Of a DNA stretch of 64,000 nt, positions 13,701 to 25,033 are shown piece by piece. The DNA lies in NCBI RefSeq assembly GCF_901000735.1, contig NC_081544.1:29878095-29942094 (forward strand), in the 5' to 3' direction. The translations under genes and the position numbers were made by a program. This DNA is from Corylus avellana. Taxonomy: Eukaryota > Streptophyta > Magnoliopsida > Fagales > Betulaceae. The notes under the pieces are model-generated. The model ran no database searches, was not told where the DNA came from, and saw only the letters and a list, made by a program, of their open reading frames with translations. Each line of letters opens with the position of its first letter. Positions within the stretch are counted from its first letter, which is position 1.

Positions 13701-16700
13701 CAGAAAATTTTCTATATTCTCGTTATTTTCAGTGATTGGAATCAATTTCAAACAGGTCAGAATCATATTAGGTGGTAAGGATGTGACAGTGGGTGATCAG
13801 AGGGTTAGGCAATAACTTGAAGGGGTTTGGTTGGGCAATCAACCTAGCAACTAGGGAAATCAGCCAAGATCAATGATATGACTAGTGAATGGAGTAGGGC
13901 AATTCGAAATGATTGGAGGAGCAGCTGGTGACCAATTGGGGGTTGTTGGTGATTGGCAAGGAACCGGTTGACAATTGACAAGGAGAAGATGCCCCTCTCA
14001 CACTCACTCTACACTTTCTTATCTAAGGTTACACCCTAGTTTAGTGGCGCCAATCATTTATAGAAAACCAGTCACTTGTCAAAGAATTAAAACCCCTAAT
14101 CATGGAGATATCTACAAAAAGATGACAGCCAATTTCCTGGTAACTGGAAGCCATAAGCACATAGAATAAGATAAATCTATGATTAGGCCAATTGATGGCC
14201 AAAAGCAAAGAAAGGAAAGTTATGAAGCACAACAAGATACAATGTGATAGGAATGGTTGATTGGGCATGTTTTGAGACAGTAAGGATACAATGTCATGTA
14301 AATATATGAAGAGTGTTTATTGATAATATTATAGCATTGATCATGACAATAACAATAATAAAAATGATCATGACAATAATTATGAAGAAAAAAAAAATGC
14401 TCATATTAATGGCCTAAACCAATAATGCCAAAAAGGCTAAAGATAATCAAGCATAACATAAAGTACAAAGTTGAGTAAAAAGTAATATGAACCCCAAAAG
14501 GAAAAAGAATTGGTAAAGCCATTAAGAAATTCCTAGAAAAACAATTTGGAAACATAAAACTCCATATTACAAGACAAACCTGTCGATCATGAGCATATGA
14601 ACACTAGTACCATGTGCTTCTTCTTCCTTCTGAATCCGATAGTGCAATGTCTTTTATCCAAAAATTAAAAGAATCAAATATATAATATCTTCCACAACTA
14701 ATATAAGCTTTAGCAAGGAAAAGATAACAAAGTATGGACAAAATTAATGCACCAGCTTTAACAAGGAATTTGAGCAAATAAACCTAATTTATGGAATAAA
14801 TGATTGTTAGGACACCAAAATGCATTGAGATTAGTTGGGTTATTAAAGAAAACTTTGTTCATGGATGGACATATGAAGTGATACCCGCCATTGTTGGCAT
14901 AGTTGATAATGCTTGAGAATAAGCCGTGTGAACCCCCCAACCCCCTTTCTCAAAGCAAAATACATAAATAAGTTCCATATGGTAGAACTTATTGCATTCA
15001 ATAGAATTCCACATTATCAAGTTATAGGCAAGTTTGTTCCAGTTATTGCATATCAAGTAACAAAAGCTAGTTCTGTACTTTTCTATTTGATGAAATTAAA
15101 AATACTATTGGATGCCATAAGGCACTCTAACAATTGTGATACTTGGAGAAACACAAAGAATTGTCATTAGTCTCCTAGAAAGTGTTGCAGAGGTGGTGCA
15201 TTGCCATCATAAGATCATGTCACAAGATGTTAATACCTGTAACAAGCACAAGAACTCAACACAGTTGGTTGTATAAGTTCTAGTTTGCCCATTAATAAGT
15301 TCTCAGTGATGACACATTTTAATTAAAGAATATCACTAATGCTTATTTCCATGAGATGGTAACGAGCTATGATAAGTGGAAATTTATGCTTCAATTTGCC
15401 ATTTAAGCTAGTGGAAGAGATATGATTCTGACCCCATCAAATAGCAGCAACTTTGGAGATTACAAAATACCCAATAACAGAAAAGGATGTGGTGCTAATA
15501 CACATTAATTTTCCTATAAAAAAAAAAAAAAACCAAGAAGTAACTGTTTCAGCAGTTCACTCAATACTTGGAGGCAGGTCAAGAAGTCTAAAGAATAATC
15601 ACAAATGACATGGTTCCTAAAAAATTAAGCTTCCCACATATATGAATTTCAACACATCTTTTATGCAAGTTTTGCTAGATGCCACTTTTATCCACATCAG
15701 AGGCATTTGACAATAATTCTCCTTGATCATTTTCCTCTAATTTTTTCTCCTTTTTTTGCATTTCTTTTTTTTTAAAAAAAAAAAAAAAAAAAAACTAGAG
15801 CACATTTATTCCCTCCTCTTGGGATGCCTTATCCTTCTCCTCTATGCCCACCATTCATAAGAATAAAGTTGTGTTTCTTCTCAATGGATTTTTCGTTTTT
15901 AAAGGAAAAGGAATTATTACATGGGTATCTTGGTGAGCAAATGATAAGTGACCAAGTTTTTGTCAACTCGAGCAGGCTCCAGAAAAGAAATATGTAGATT
16001 CAGTATGATTTGATATTCCCACATTAACTCTAAATTCTAGCAGTACATAACAAGTAGATCGTTGTAATTGTAGTTTCTTAAGCAGGTAATTTTTTACTTC
16101 CACGTGAAGTAACTGTTGGTAGTTATTATTGAAATTATTATGTAGTGATGTATACTTTGCCTCGAAATAAAGCAAGAATTCTTGTGGGAGCAAGCTTTTA
16201 TGATTAACTCTTACTTTTTAGGAAGAGCATTGTTTTGCACTTTACATCTCCTCAACTATGTGGGTCTGGTCTTTCCCTTTTCTCTTGCATCTACTTCCCC
16301 TTTTTTTCCTGACTTGTAATGGCTTCAAAAGCAACTTACATTTTAAGGTAAAACCCATACTATAGAATAACACCAACATGAAAAAACAGAAAATAAATTA
16401 GAGATAAAATGGATACTTTAGATTTTTTTTATTAGAATAAGCACTTACAGAGAGAGAGGAAAAAAAAACTCCTCACCTTGAGAGTGGCAAGAAATTCAAA
16501 ACTATCATAACATCGGGCATACAAGAATCGTCTCATACACAAAACATATAATTCCTCATCATAAGCTGGTCTCCTTTTTTTATCATTGTTCCATAAGTCA
16601 AAATCCATCTTCTCCGAATCTATTTTCATTGATCCTACAAAATTCAAACCAAACTATAACAAATTTAAAGCTTAACTTGCTCAAACTTCCAAACAAACAA

Positions 16701-17977
16701 AGATATGGAAAGATAAGATTTGTTATTGGACGAAAGAAAATCATATCAGGATTCCTACAACACACACAATAGTAGCTACAGCCCTTTTCCATGGCTGCAT
16801 CAACACATCATATAAACTTCGGCCCCCAATGCCTTCCCTTCCCATATGAATAATTGGCTAGCATTGTACTCTCATTCTCAGTATGGAGAACAATAAACAA
16901 ATAAACCATTTATTTCATCTGGTCTTGCACAAAAAAGTGACGTGGTAATGAAAGGTATCATTAACCCCTTCTCTAAAGCTCTTGCTTTCAGTTTCCAGTT
17001 CGTATATGATTGCAAAAGCATAGAGCATAGGTTTGACCTATAGTGTTTGGTCTTTGAGTTGGAGAACCTTTTCTTTGTCATTTATCCAATGACAAAGTTG
17101 TCCTCCAAATTGGGTTTTAAGAAATTCTTCCAGCCCAACATGCTCTAAGAATATAAGTCAGTTTAATAAGCTGGCTTGGAGAAATTTCCTAAAACCCAGT
17201 TCCTGCTTAAGATAAACTAAATGAGCTATAAAAGAAGGGATAAAGTGTAACAGCACGTCAGTGACCACATGTAAGGTTTCTCTTTCAGACAAAGTGTCAA
17301 ACAGTTATCACGAGTGAAAGAATCGGACACTATATCCAGCGATACCAGTTGAGTAACAAATTATGCAGCCAATAAGCCTAACTGTGAGACTCTCTTAGCG
17401 ACGCATAGACTTAGATTTTGATCAAAAAACAAAGGAATGTTGCACGGATTCTTACCAATAGATTCCCCAATTATTCGATGCTTTAGCATTTCTGAAAAGC
17501 GCAAAATATCAAATCGACAGTCCAAGTCAAGGAACACAACCAAGTGGTCCGAGCCTCCATAGTGCACCCCATTCCACTCTTTAGGAAGAACACAGCTCAC
17601 TGCAGCCTACACATATTCAATTATGGGGTACGGGGTAATCGTGTTAATTGAATTAAGGCTCCCTTTGTTTCTACGTAAATCGTTTTCTGTAAAATATCTT
17701 CAGCATTTTTCAATGTTTGGATACACTTAGAAAATTTCAACTTTCAAATTTTAATAGATGAAATATGGGGAATTATGTTTGGTACCTGAATCAGGACGTG
17801 GGTTTTGGAAGAAGGAGAGGGCCCGACAAGCTCAACCACGTTACCGACGCGTAGAGGAACCCTATGAAGCGGCGGAAGAAGCAAGAAGGGGCGCGCTGTT
17901 AGGACTCTAGCGAGCATCTCTTTGGCGCTCTCGTCCCCATCGATCCACCCTTTGGGGCTGCCCACCACCTGCTCCAT
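10785..17977 (-). CDS. XRCC2: DNA repair protein XRCC2 homolog (RAD51 paralog)
   Basis: RAD51-family protein of homologous recombination, expected to act in the nucleus with other RAD51 paralogs. Ten minus-strand exons with GT-AG sites and consistent phases: 17977-17786, 17606-17456, 16634-16477, 14650-14580, 13206-13144, 12411-12274, 11752-11659, 11179-11143, 11016-10916 and 10808-10785. They encode 342 residues with no stop. Landmarks are WIDGDESAKEML near the N terminus, the Walker A region GPSPSSKT (52-59, without the usual G-K-T spacing), FLDLDCRFDILR, RFLYARCYDSFEFLATLK, Walker B-like HMLMIDS (D190), SIGAFHWIDRAS, SETVVQEIRKLL, YREYMPSIWQ, SEWLLPSLSF and the C-terminal AGIFIVS. The last exon is only 24 bp including the stop. 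It is divergent to UNG. Introns hold AT-rich DNA and one MITE-like repeat. Confidence 0.95.
12757..12897. repeat. MITE-like inverted repeat in XRCC2 intron 5
   Basis: The left end (TTGGGTGTATTTGGAAGC) and the reverse complement of the right end (TTAGGGCATTTGAAACTGG) are imperfect matches. The interior repeats TTGGATTTGG-like blocks. No target-site duplication was found, so this is tentative. Confidence 0.35.
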
Positions 17978-18084
17978 TTTTCACTTCAAACTGCTTACGG
18001 ACGCCTTTGGGCGGGAGGATACCCACTCCGAGGTAAATCACTAAAGCCAAATCGCACATTCTATAATATATATATATAGTGCTA

Positions 18085-19455
18085 AAAAAAATTGGTAAAA
18101 CTTAAGTTAATTTCATGAACTTTCAACCACGTACTCTCAATTTTAATGTATTAAACTTTTAATTTATTGTAATGGTACCAATTTATTAGGTTTTTTAAAA
18201 AAAAATGATGTCAAAATTTCCAAAATATACATGCTCTTTTATAAAAGTAATATAAAAATTGTTAAACACCACTTACCCCATGTAGTTTAACTACTTTATT
18301 TTTACCCATTTATGTTTTATTTTGTATCAAGTATGGTGTCTTACTCATTACTAAAAGAAGAGAGAGTATCTTCATCTAACTTCCATTCATAAATTGACGG
18401 AAATCTACATAAATACTCTTAAAAGCTCAACAGGTGCCCTTAAAAATTAAAAATATTAAAAAAAGAAATTGGAAAAAAGGGTGGCTGGTTTGAGGTAGCT
18501 TAACAGCCATAACCCACCCCAATGTCCCTTCAAACCACCTCCAACTTGCAAAATGAGGCTAGGTGATTGAAACCACCTTCAACAGCCTCGAGAGTGGCTT
18601 AACCCACCTCGCTTGTCCTTAACCTTGTTTTTTTTTTTTTTTTTTAAGAGTTTAGGTTTTTTAGGGGTGGCTAAACTACCCATAAAGGCTATTGGGTGGT
18701 TGAGACACCCCTAAAGGGCTTAAACCCTGTAAATTAAATTTGGAGGGTTATCTTTGGCCACCTCAGGCCAAACTAAGGTGGCAAAGCTATCCCAAGGCTG
18801 TTGGGAATGGTTTTGGTTATCCCATTTTGTAAGTTGGGGGTGATTCGACCACCCTCAAACTCGTTAGGGGTGGTTGGACCCCTTAAGGCAAATTAGGAGT
18901 GGAGGGTTGCTGACCACTTTCATTTTGTCTATTTTCAAAAAATGTTTTTAATAATAATAATATTTTTTTAAAAAAAAAAAAATAGGGACACATATTGAGT
19001 TGTTAAAGGTATTGATGTAGATTTTCATCAAATTGGACAAAAATACTATATCTAATTTTAGTCATAAGCGAGGTACTATATGCAATACAAAATGAAGCTT
19101 AAGTGGGTAAAAATAAAAGAATTAAACCACATGGGCAAAAATGTTGTTAACCCTAAAAAAATCACAAATAGTTAGACGTGAGTATTTTTGTAAATTATAT
19201 TAAACCTAACTAACACCTAAATATTTATAATTTTTTTTTTTTTTAAAAAAAAGAGATATTTTGGTAATTTTGACGTCCCTCAATTAAGATTTAACAAAAA
19301 AAAAATCTAATGAATTAGTGACATTTTAAAAAATTAAAAGTTCAATAGATTAAATTAAAAGATTTCAACCTTAGAAGAGTAATTGTAAAAGTTTTAAAAG
19401 AATTCAAGAAAATTATGTGAATTTTTTTTTAAAAATCGTTAACTTATGTTGGGAA
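18085..19455. mobile_element. Long foldback element between XRCC2 and UNG
   Basis: The left half (18085-18620) and right half (18720-19455) are imperfect reverse complements over several hundred bases. One example is TTATTTTTACCCATTTATG near 18297 against CTTAAGTGGGTAAAAATAA near 19097. Another is TATTAAACTTTTAATTTATT near 18148 against a matching complement near 19327-19355. The core holds GGTGG/CCACC blocks such as CAACTTGCAAAATGAGG near 18541, mirrored by CCATTTTGTAAGTTGGG near 18821. It has no coding capacity. Exact ends and target duplication are unclear. The class (Mutator-like MITE or other foldback) is inferred. Confidence 0.7.
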
Positions 19456-20013
19456 ATGAAAAGAAAGAATGATTTGTAAAGATTGATTTCATGTTTTTAA
19501 AAGGGGCTCAAATAATATGTATCCTTCCCGTTGTTATTTGCATTTTTCAAAAAAGGGAAAATTATAGTTTAAAGCTGATAATGTTTTTTAATTCGAACAC
19601 CAAAGTTTTAATTTGCTCATCCGAATTTTATTTTTTAATTTTTTATAAAAAATAATTAAATAAATAAAAATGATGGGCAATATGGAAAGTTTTTGATATA
19701 ATTGATCAAATTGTAAAATTTTAAAATTTTGAATAAGTAAATTGCAAAAATTAAAACTTTAGTGTTTGAATTGAAAGCTGTTAACTCTGAGAGGCGACCC
19801 GTAATTTTCCCTTCCAAAAAAAGAAAAATCTCCACTCGATCCTCTGTATCCTGAATTTCCCTCCATACCGCGCTTCTCGTTTTCCACTTTTCCCTCCCAA
19901 AAGTTTCTTGGGCTTGGGAACGCACCATCGCTACGCATATATCTTCTATAATGCTCATTATTTTGGCCCAATTCGGTGAGAAAGTAAATTAAATCGAAAA
20001 AAGAAAAGAAACG

Positions 20014-23000
20014 ATGGCTTCTGGTTCCTCCAGAACCCTGATGGATTTCTTCAAACCAGCAGCATCTGCCAAGCGCATCAAACTCTCATCCTCATCACCC
20101 GATTCAGCGCTTTGTAAATCGATCAAAACCCATTGCCAGTCCGAGTCTCAGTCCCACACCCACCTCAGCTCCGAAGACGATACCTCCCCCAACAATGCCC
20201 AACAAAAAGCCCGCATGGAACTCAACAGATCGCTCGCCAAAGCCAAACTCAATCTCAAAATCTGCTCCCAAAACGTCTCCAAGGCCAAAGGTAAGCTCTG
20301 CTTATTCTTCTTCTTCTGGTTGTTGTTGTTGGCATTCTGACGAATAGTGATGGGATAACTGTGGATTTGGCAACAAGTGAAGGTGAAGGAGATCATGTGA
20401 AATTGTCGGAGCTGTTGGTGGAGGGGACGTGGTTGAGAGCGCTTCCGGGAGAGCTTCAGAAGCCCTATGCTCTGAACCTCTGCAAGTTTCTCCAAAACGA
20501 GATGTGCTCTAGCACAAGCGTGCCCATATACCCGCCTCCTCATTTGATCTTCAATGCTCTCAACTCTACACCTTTCGACGCTGTCAAGGCTGTTATTCTT
20601 GGACAGGACCCTTATCATGGACCTGGCCAAGCTATGGGCCTTTCCTTCTCTGTCCCTGAGGGAGTGAAGCTCCCTTCTAGTTTGCTTAACATTTTTAAGG
20701 AACTGCACGAAGATCTTGGCTGTTCAGTCCCGTCTCATGGGAATCTACAGAAGTGGACTGTACAGGTATGGACCGCAACATTCTCAGGAAAAGGGAGCTT
20801 CCCATTTCTCAATTCTAATAAAGTTTCTTTTTTAGGAATGGAGTTGAGGAAAAAGTTCTTAAAATGAAGTACGTTTTTTAGCCCTATTCGGCTGCCCATT
20901 GAAAGTTTTTTGACAGTTGGGACCTTGTGCTGAATGTGTTATGTGCTCCTCCAATTCATTATGAGTAGCAATATATATTATTTCTATGTGCAAAACTGAT
21001 TTTATGCTTGTGGAATTATTTGAAATATATTTCTGCAGTAGCCTCTTTTCTAATATGTTATTGTCTGACATTTATTTTACTGTGTTCTAGGGTGTTCTAT
21101 TGCTCAATGCTGTTCTCACTGGTAGGGCTCCTCATTTCTCTAAACTCCTAATGAATTTTATTGTCATATTATTGTTAGATCTACTAGGTTTCCTCTCTGA
21201 ACATTGTTATAATGTTAAGTTGTATGATGGTTTGGGAGCATGATTGAGGCAGTTCTTCGAAAGCTCTATGCAACAAATGGTAACTGATAATAATGTTTAT
21301 ATTCCAAAAGCAGTTACCCTATGAAAAATTGGTGTCTTGGTGTTTGCTTTCATTTCCATTAATTAGATGCAATTGAAATTGGTCGTAGTGCTGCACTTAT
21401 TGAAAGCAAATCTTTGTGCAAAAATGTTTTTATAATTTTAATTGGCAAAATTGGTTACTTGCAAACAATGCTAGGCAAAATTTCTTCACTGTTTGCCACG
21501 GCCATCTAATTTGAATTTTTGGGATTTGTCCTACATTAGGTTGTTCAGAAAAATTCACATATATCCTAGTATGAGTTTGACTATTTTTCTTTTATTTTTT
21601 GCAATACAATTTTGTGATCAAAACCTTTGTTACTCAATATATTGCTTTTAGGGCTGCAAATATATATATTTGGGGGCGGGTCTTTCTTCTTCTCTCTCTT
21701 TTCAGCCTTTCTGTTTTTGTATCCAGTTAGGAATCATCAGGCTAACTCTCATGCAAAGAAAGGATGGGAGCAATTTACTGATGCTGTTATTAACACAATT
21801 TCACAAAAGAAGGAAGGAGTCGTTTTTCTCCTATGGGGGAACTCTGCTCAAGAAAAATCCAGGTACTACCATTTGGCAGGCCTAGTTGCATATGAAATAG
21901 AATTTTCTGAAGAAGACATAACAAAAGAAAAAGTACTGCTCTCCCTCTCCCTCTCTCTTGTCATTCACACTCGTGCCCATCCACACACAGATGGGCTTGA
22001 GTACATATGGAGAAATTTCAAACTAAACATGTGAATTATTTGTTTATTATTCAATCACCCAAGATAAATTCTGTTTTCATTCTCTTGATAAATAAGTTCA
22101 GAAGAACTTGGGTTCTGTCTTTTGAGAGTTTAGTTTCCTAGGATTTGGGGTGGGAGGTGGGAGGCAGGGTGGATTTTGTTACTGCACCTTTTAATTAAAA
22201 ATGTACAGGTTGATTGATAAGAGTAAGCATCACATTCTCAAAGCAGCACATCCTTCTGGTTTGTCTGCACACAGGGGTTTTTTTGGCTGCAGGTATGTTT
22301 AATTCCATGAAGCATGCGATTAATTCTCTCCATTTTTTAAATTTCAGAAATATAGCAGGAATGCCTTGTCTACTAGATTCTTTTATATATTATTTCGGTC
22401 TGGATTGAAGTGATAAGTGTATAACATATTTGTCTGGAATGTAATTTTTGGAATTAACCATATAGAAGTTTTGGCATCAAATGTCCTAAAAAATGCAAAT
22501 AACATTAAGTTACTTAAGTCAAACCAACAGCTCCGTATATAATCTCGCGATTGTTTGATTTGGCTAGAAAAAGTTTCAAGTGTATTCTTCCAGGTCTTAG
22601 TAATAATCTCAATTCTGCACCTTCTTAATGTTTCGTGAATATTATTACTAAGTAGGGTTGTAGATAGTAGTCAAGGACTCAAGGCAATTCTCACCTTGAA
22701 CATTTATTTTTAGAGCCTAGATATTATTGTCCAAAAGAACCTATTAACTTTTATAGCATGCCAGACTCTTCAAAAAGAAAGAAAGAAGGTTAAGCCATGT
22801 GTCAATAAGAACTAAACTTCATTTACATGCTGATTCAGAGAAGAACTACACCTATGATAGAATTTAAGGACTATACTATGTGGTCGACCGACGAATTGAA
22901 GAGGAGATTCATAACACCAAGGCTATTATGCAAATTAATAATACAAAATTTCCTACTATTGGCAAGCATGACCTTGAATTTATCCACACTTTTTAACTGT

Positions 23001-23178
23001 ATAACACTTCTTGCAATACAATTTTATCTAGTTATCCAGAGGGTATCTATATCTGTTGCATGGGCAAGAAAGAAGTGTGTTATGGTACTCAATTTTTCTT
23101 GATGTGGACAGGCATTTTTCTCGCACCAACCAGCTTCTGGAGGAAATGGGTATTGCCCCCATAGATTGGCAACTTTGA
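20014..23178 (+). CDS. UNG: Uracil-DNA glycosylase
   Basis: Removes uracil from DNA as the first step of base excision repair; plant UNG is expected in nucleus and/or organelles. Six exons: 20014-20290, 20383-20765, 21091-21121, 21727-21862, 22209-22292 and 23112-23178, about 325 residues. Diagnostic motifs are the water-activating loop [11 protein letters not shown] (about 166-176, D168), [43 protein letters not shown] and the minor-groove intercalation loop [12 protein letters not shown] (H290). It ends in [10 protein letters not shown], as in plant UNG. The N terminus has a PIP-box-like RTLMDFFKP. The intron 1 acceptor is not certain. The acceptor at 20346-20347 would give a 57-bp intron and break the frame. 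The one at 20381-20382 gives a 92-bp intron and a clean K-G-E-G-D-H join, and is used here. Confidence 0.93.
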
Positions 23179-24445
23179 CTTAGATGAACAGCTTCTATCC
23201 TAACTTCATTTTTGTGTTTGCCAAAATCTCTTCTGAGATTTAAGACAAGTTCTGGATCTTCTTTCATATGTAAATCCATTTCCCTACTAAAGATTCTTTC
23301 AACAATGGTTCTGATGCAGCAGAATGTCTGCTATGGTTTTTGTATTGTGTCTGTTATGGTTTTTGTATTGTCCAATAGCAGCACACGACCAAAAATGTTT
23401 GCCTATTTCTGAATTCCATTTGCTCTACAATGCTGATGGAGAATCCCTCTTGCAATGCAATTATGATAGGGAAAGTTGCAATTCCATTCATTTCCTTTCG
23501 GTTTCAGCACACTACATTTCTGTGTTATTTATTTTTATTGCATTTAATTTTCAATTTTTATTTTTATTTTTATTTTTGCCTATCTTGAAAAATAGATTAG
23601 ATTAACAAATGTGTATTACATACAAATTACATGAGATCTTAAGGGAGATCTCTTATTTTCTACTTTTTGATCATTTTCATTTGAATATTTGAATAAAACA
23701 TTAGTCTAAAACCTCCATGAACAACTAACAACAGTACAATTAAATCCCCTATTTCTTTAGTTTTACTATCAAAAGGTTTACTTGAAGGACACTAATTTTT
23801 TTATAAAAGGGTTAAAAGTGAACTGCATAGGAGTAATAAAAGAAAAAAAAAAAGTAAGCCTTTGTTTTTCCAAGTAATTTGAAGAAGGCAAAAGAACGTG
23901 ACTCATTAGTTCCAAGTAATTTGAAGAAGGCAAAAGAACGTGACTCATTAGTGGCCAATTCAAAAATAGATCGGTAAAGATTCATTCTATTTTCAATTGG
24001 AAATTTAATTCATTACGTCATTATATGGTTGGTCATATAGTTGGGTGTGAGATACGAACTTTCAATTTTATTAATATTAGCTGTCTTGAGTTTTATTGAT
24101 GTCTCAAAAAAGTTGCGTCATGTTATGACTTAGTTGGACTTTAAAGGTCGCATGTGATTCTCATCATTTAAGCTATTTTTGTGCAGTTTCCTGTGGGTAG
24201 ACCTTATTATGATCGGAGAGTGATTATCTCAATTTTAAATGAAATGGAGAGGAGTCGGTCCTTCTTTCTACCAGGATAGAATGGTCTAAAAAAAGTGAAA
24301 TGACCATTCTATCCTTATAAAATAAGGGACTAGCTAGAGGATCCAGGTCCATTATGATCACGCCCAGTTAAAAAAATTGGTTGGTGTTTCCGCTTGCCTT
24401 TTTTAATATATTTTTTAAAAAAAGTAAACAAAAATTTTTACTATT
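23179..24445. other. Intergenic region after UNG
   Basis: UNG 3' UTR followed by AT-rich DNA. It includes the 42-bp direct duplication at 23868. No gene recognised; the small open frames look like chance. Confidence 0.4.
23868..23951. repeat. Two perfect 42-bp tandem copies
   Basis: The block starting TTCCAAGTAATTTGAAGAAG occurs at 23868-23909 and again at 23910-23951. Confidence 0.9.
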
Positions 24446-24841
24446 AAAATTTAGGGGAAACTTCACTAAGGACCCCAAACTTTCACCCGTTTTGAAATAC
24501 CCCCCCTGAACTTCAAAATCTCTCAATTTAGTCCCCTGAACTTTCAATTGCTCTCAATTTGGACACTTCCGTTAATTTTAGCCGTTAAAAATTCAAAAAA
24601 AGACCAAAATATCCCTGATTTTTGTTTTTTTTTTTTAAATAAAAAAACGTTTTAGAAGTTGGAATTTTATACAAAAGCCAGGGGTATAAACGTCATGTGA
24701 CGTTTAAAATCTAACGGAGGGGTCCAAATTGAAAGCAATCAAAAGTTTAGGGGACTAAATTGAGAGATTTTAAAGTTCAGGGGGGTATTTTAAAACGAGT
24801 GGAAGTTTGGGGGTCCTCAGTGAAATTTCTCCCAAAATTTA
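24446..24841. mobile_element. MITE with about 150-bp inverted arms and 8-bp target duplication
   Basis: The element (24454-24833) opens with GGGGAAACTTCACTAAGGAC and closes with GGGGGTCCTCAGTGAAATTT followed by CTCCC, its near-perfect reverse complement. Complementarity continues inward (CTCTCAATTTAGTCCCCTGA near 24519 against GGGGACTAAATTGAGAGA near 24749). AAAATTTA flanks both ends (24446-24453 and 24834-24841), an 8-bp target duplication typical of hAT-type insertion. It lies about 200 bp upstream of the DUF3067 start codon. Confidence 0.88.
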
Positions 24842-25033
24842 AAATAAATAGCCTGAGTGTACACCTCCAGGTTTGGAGTAGCCTTACGTCCCCATCACAA
24901 AGAGTCAAAAGCAAGCATCGTGTGCATGTAAGGCTTGCATTGAGCAGAAAGTAACGCCAAAACGAAGGGGGTCCTAGTTATTATTGTCTGCTTCCGCATA
25001 TAAATTACGAATCGCTACTCTAATTGATGGCCG

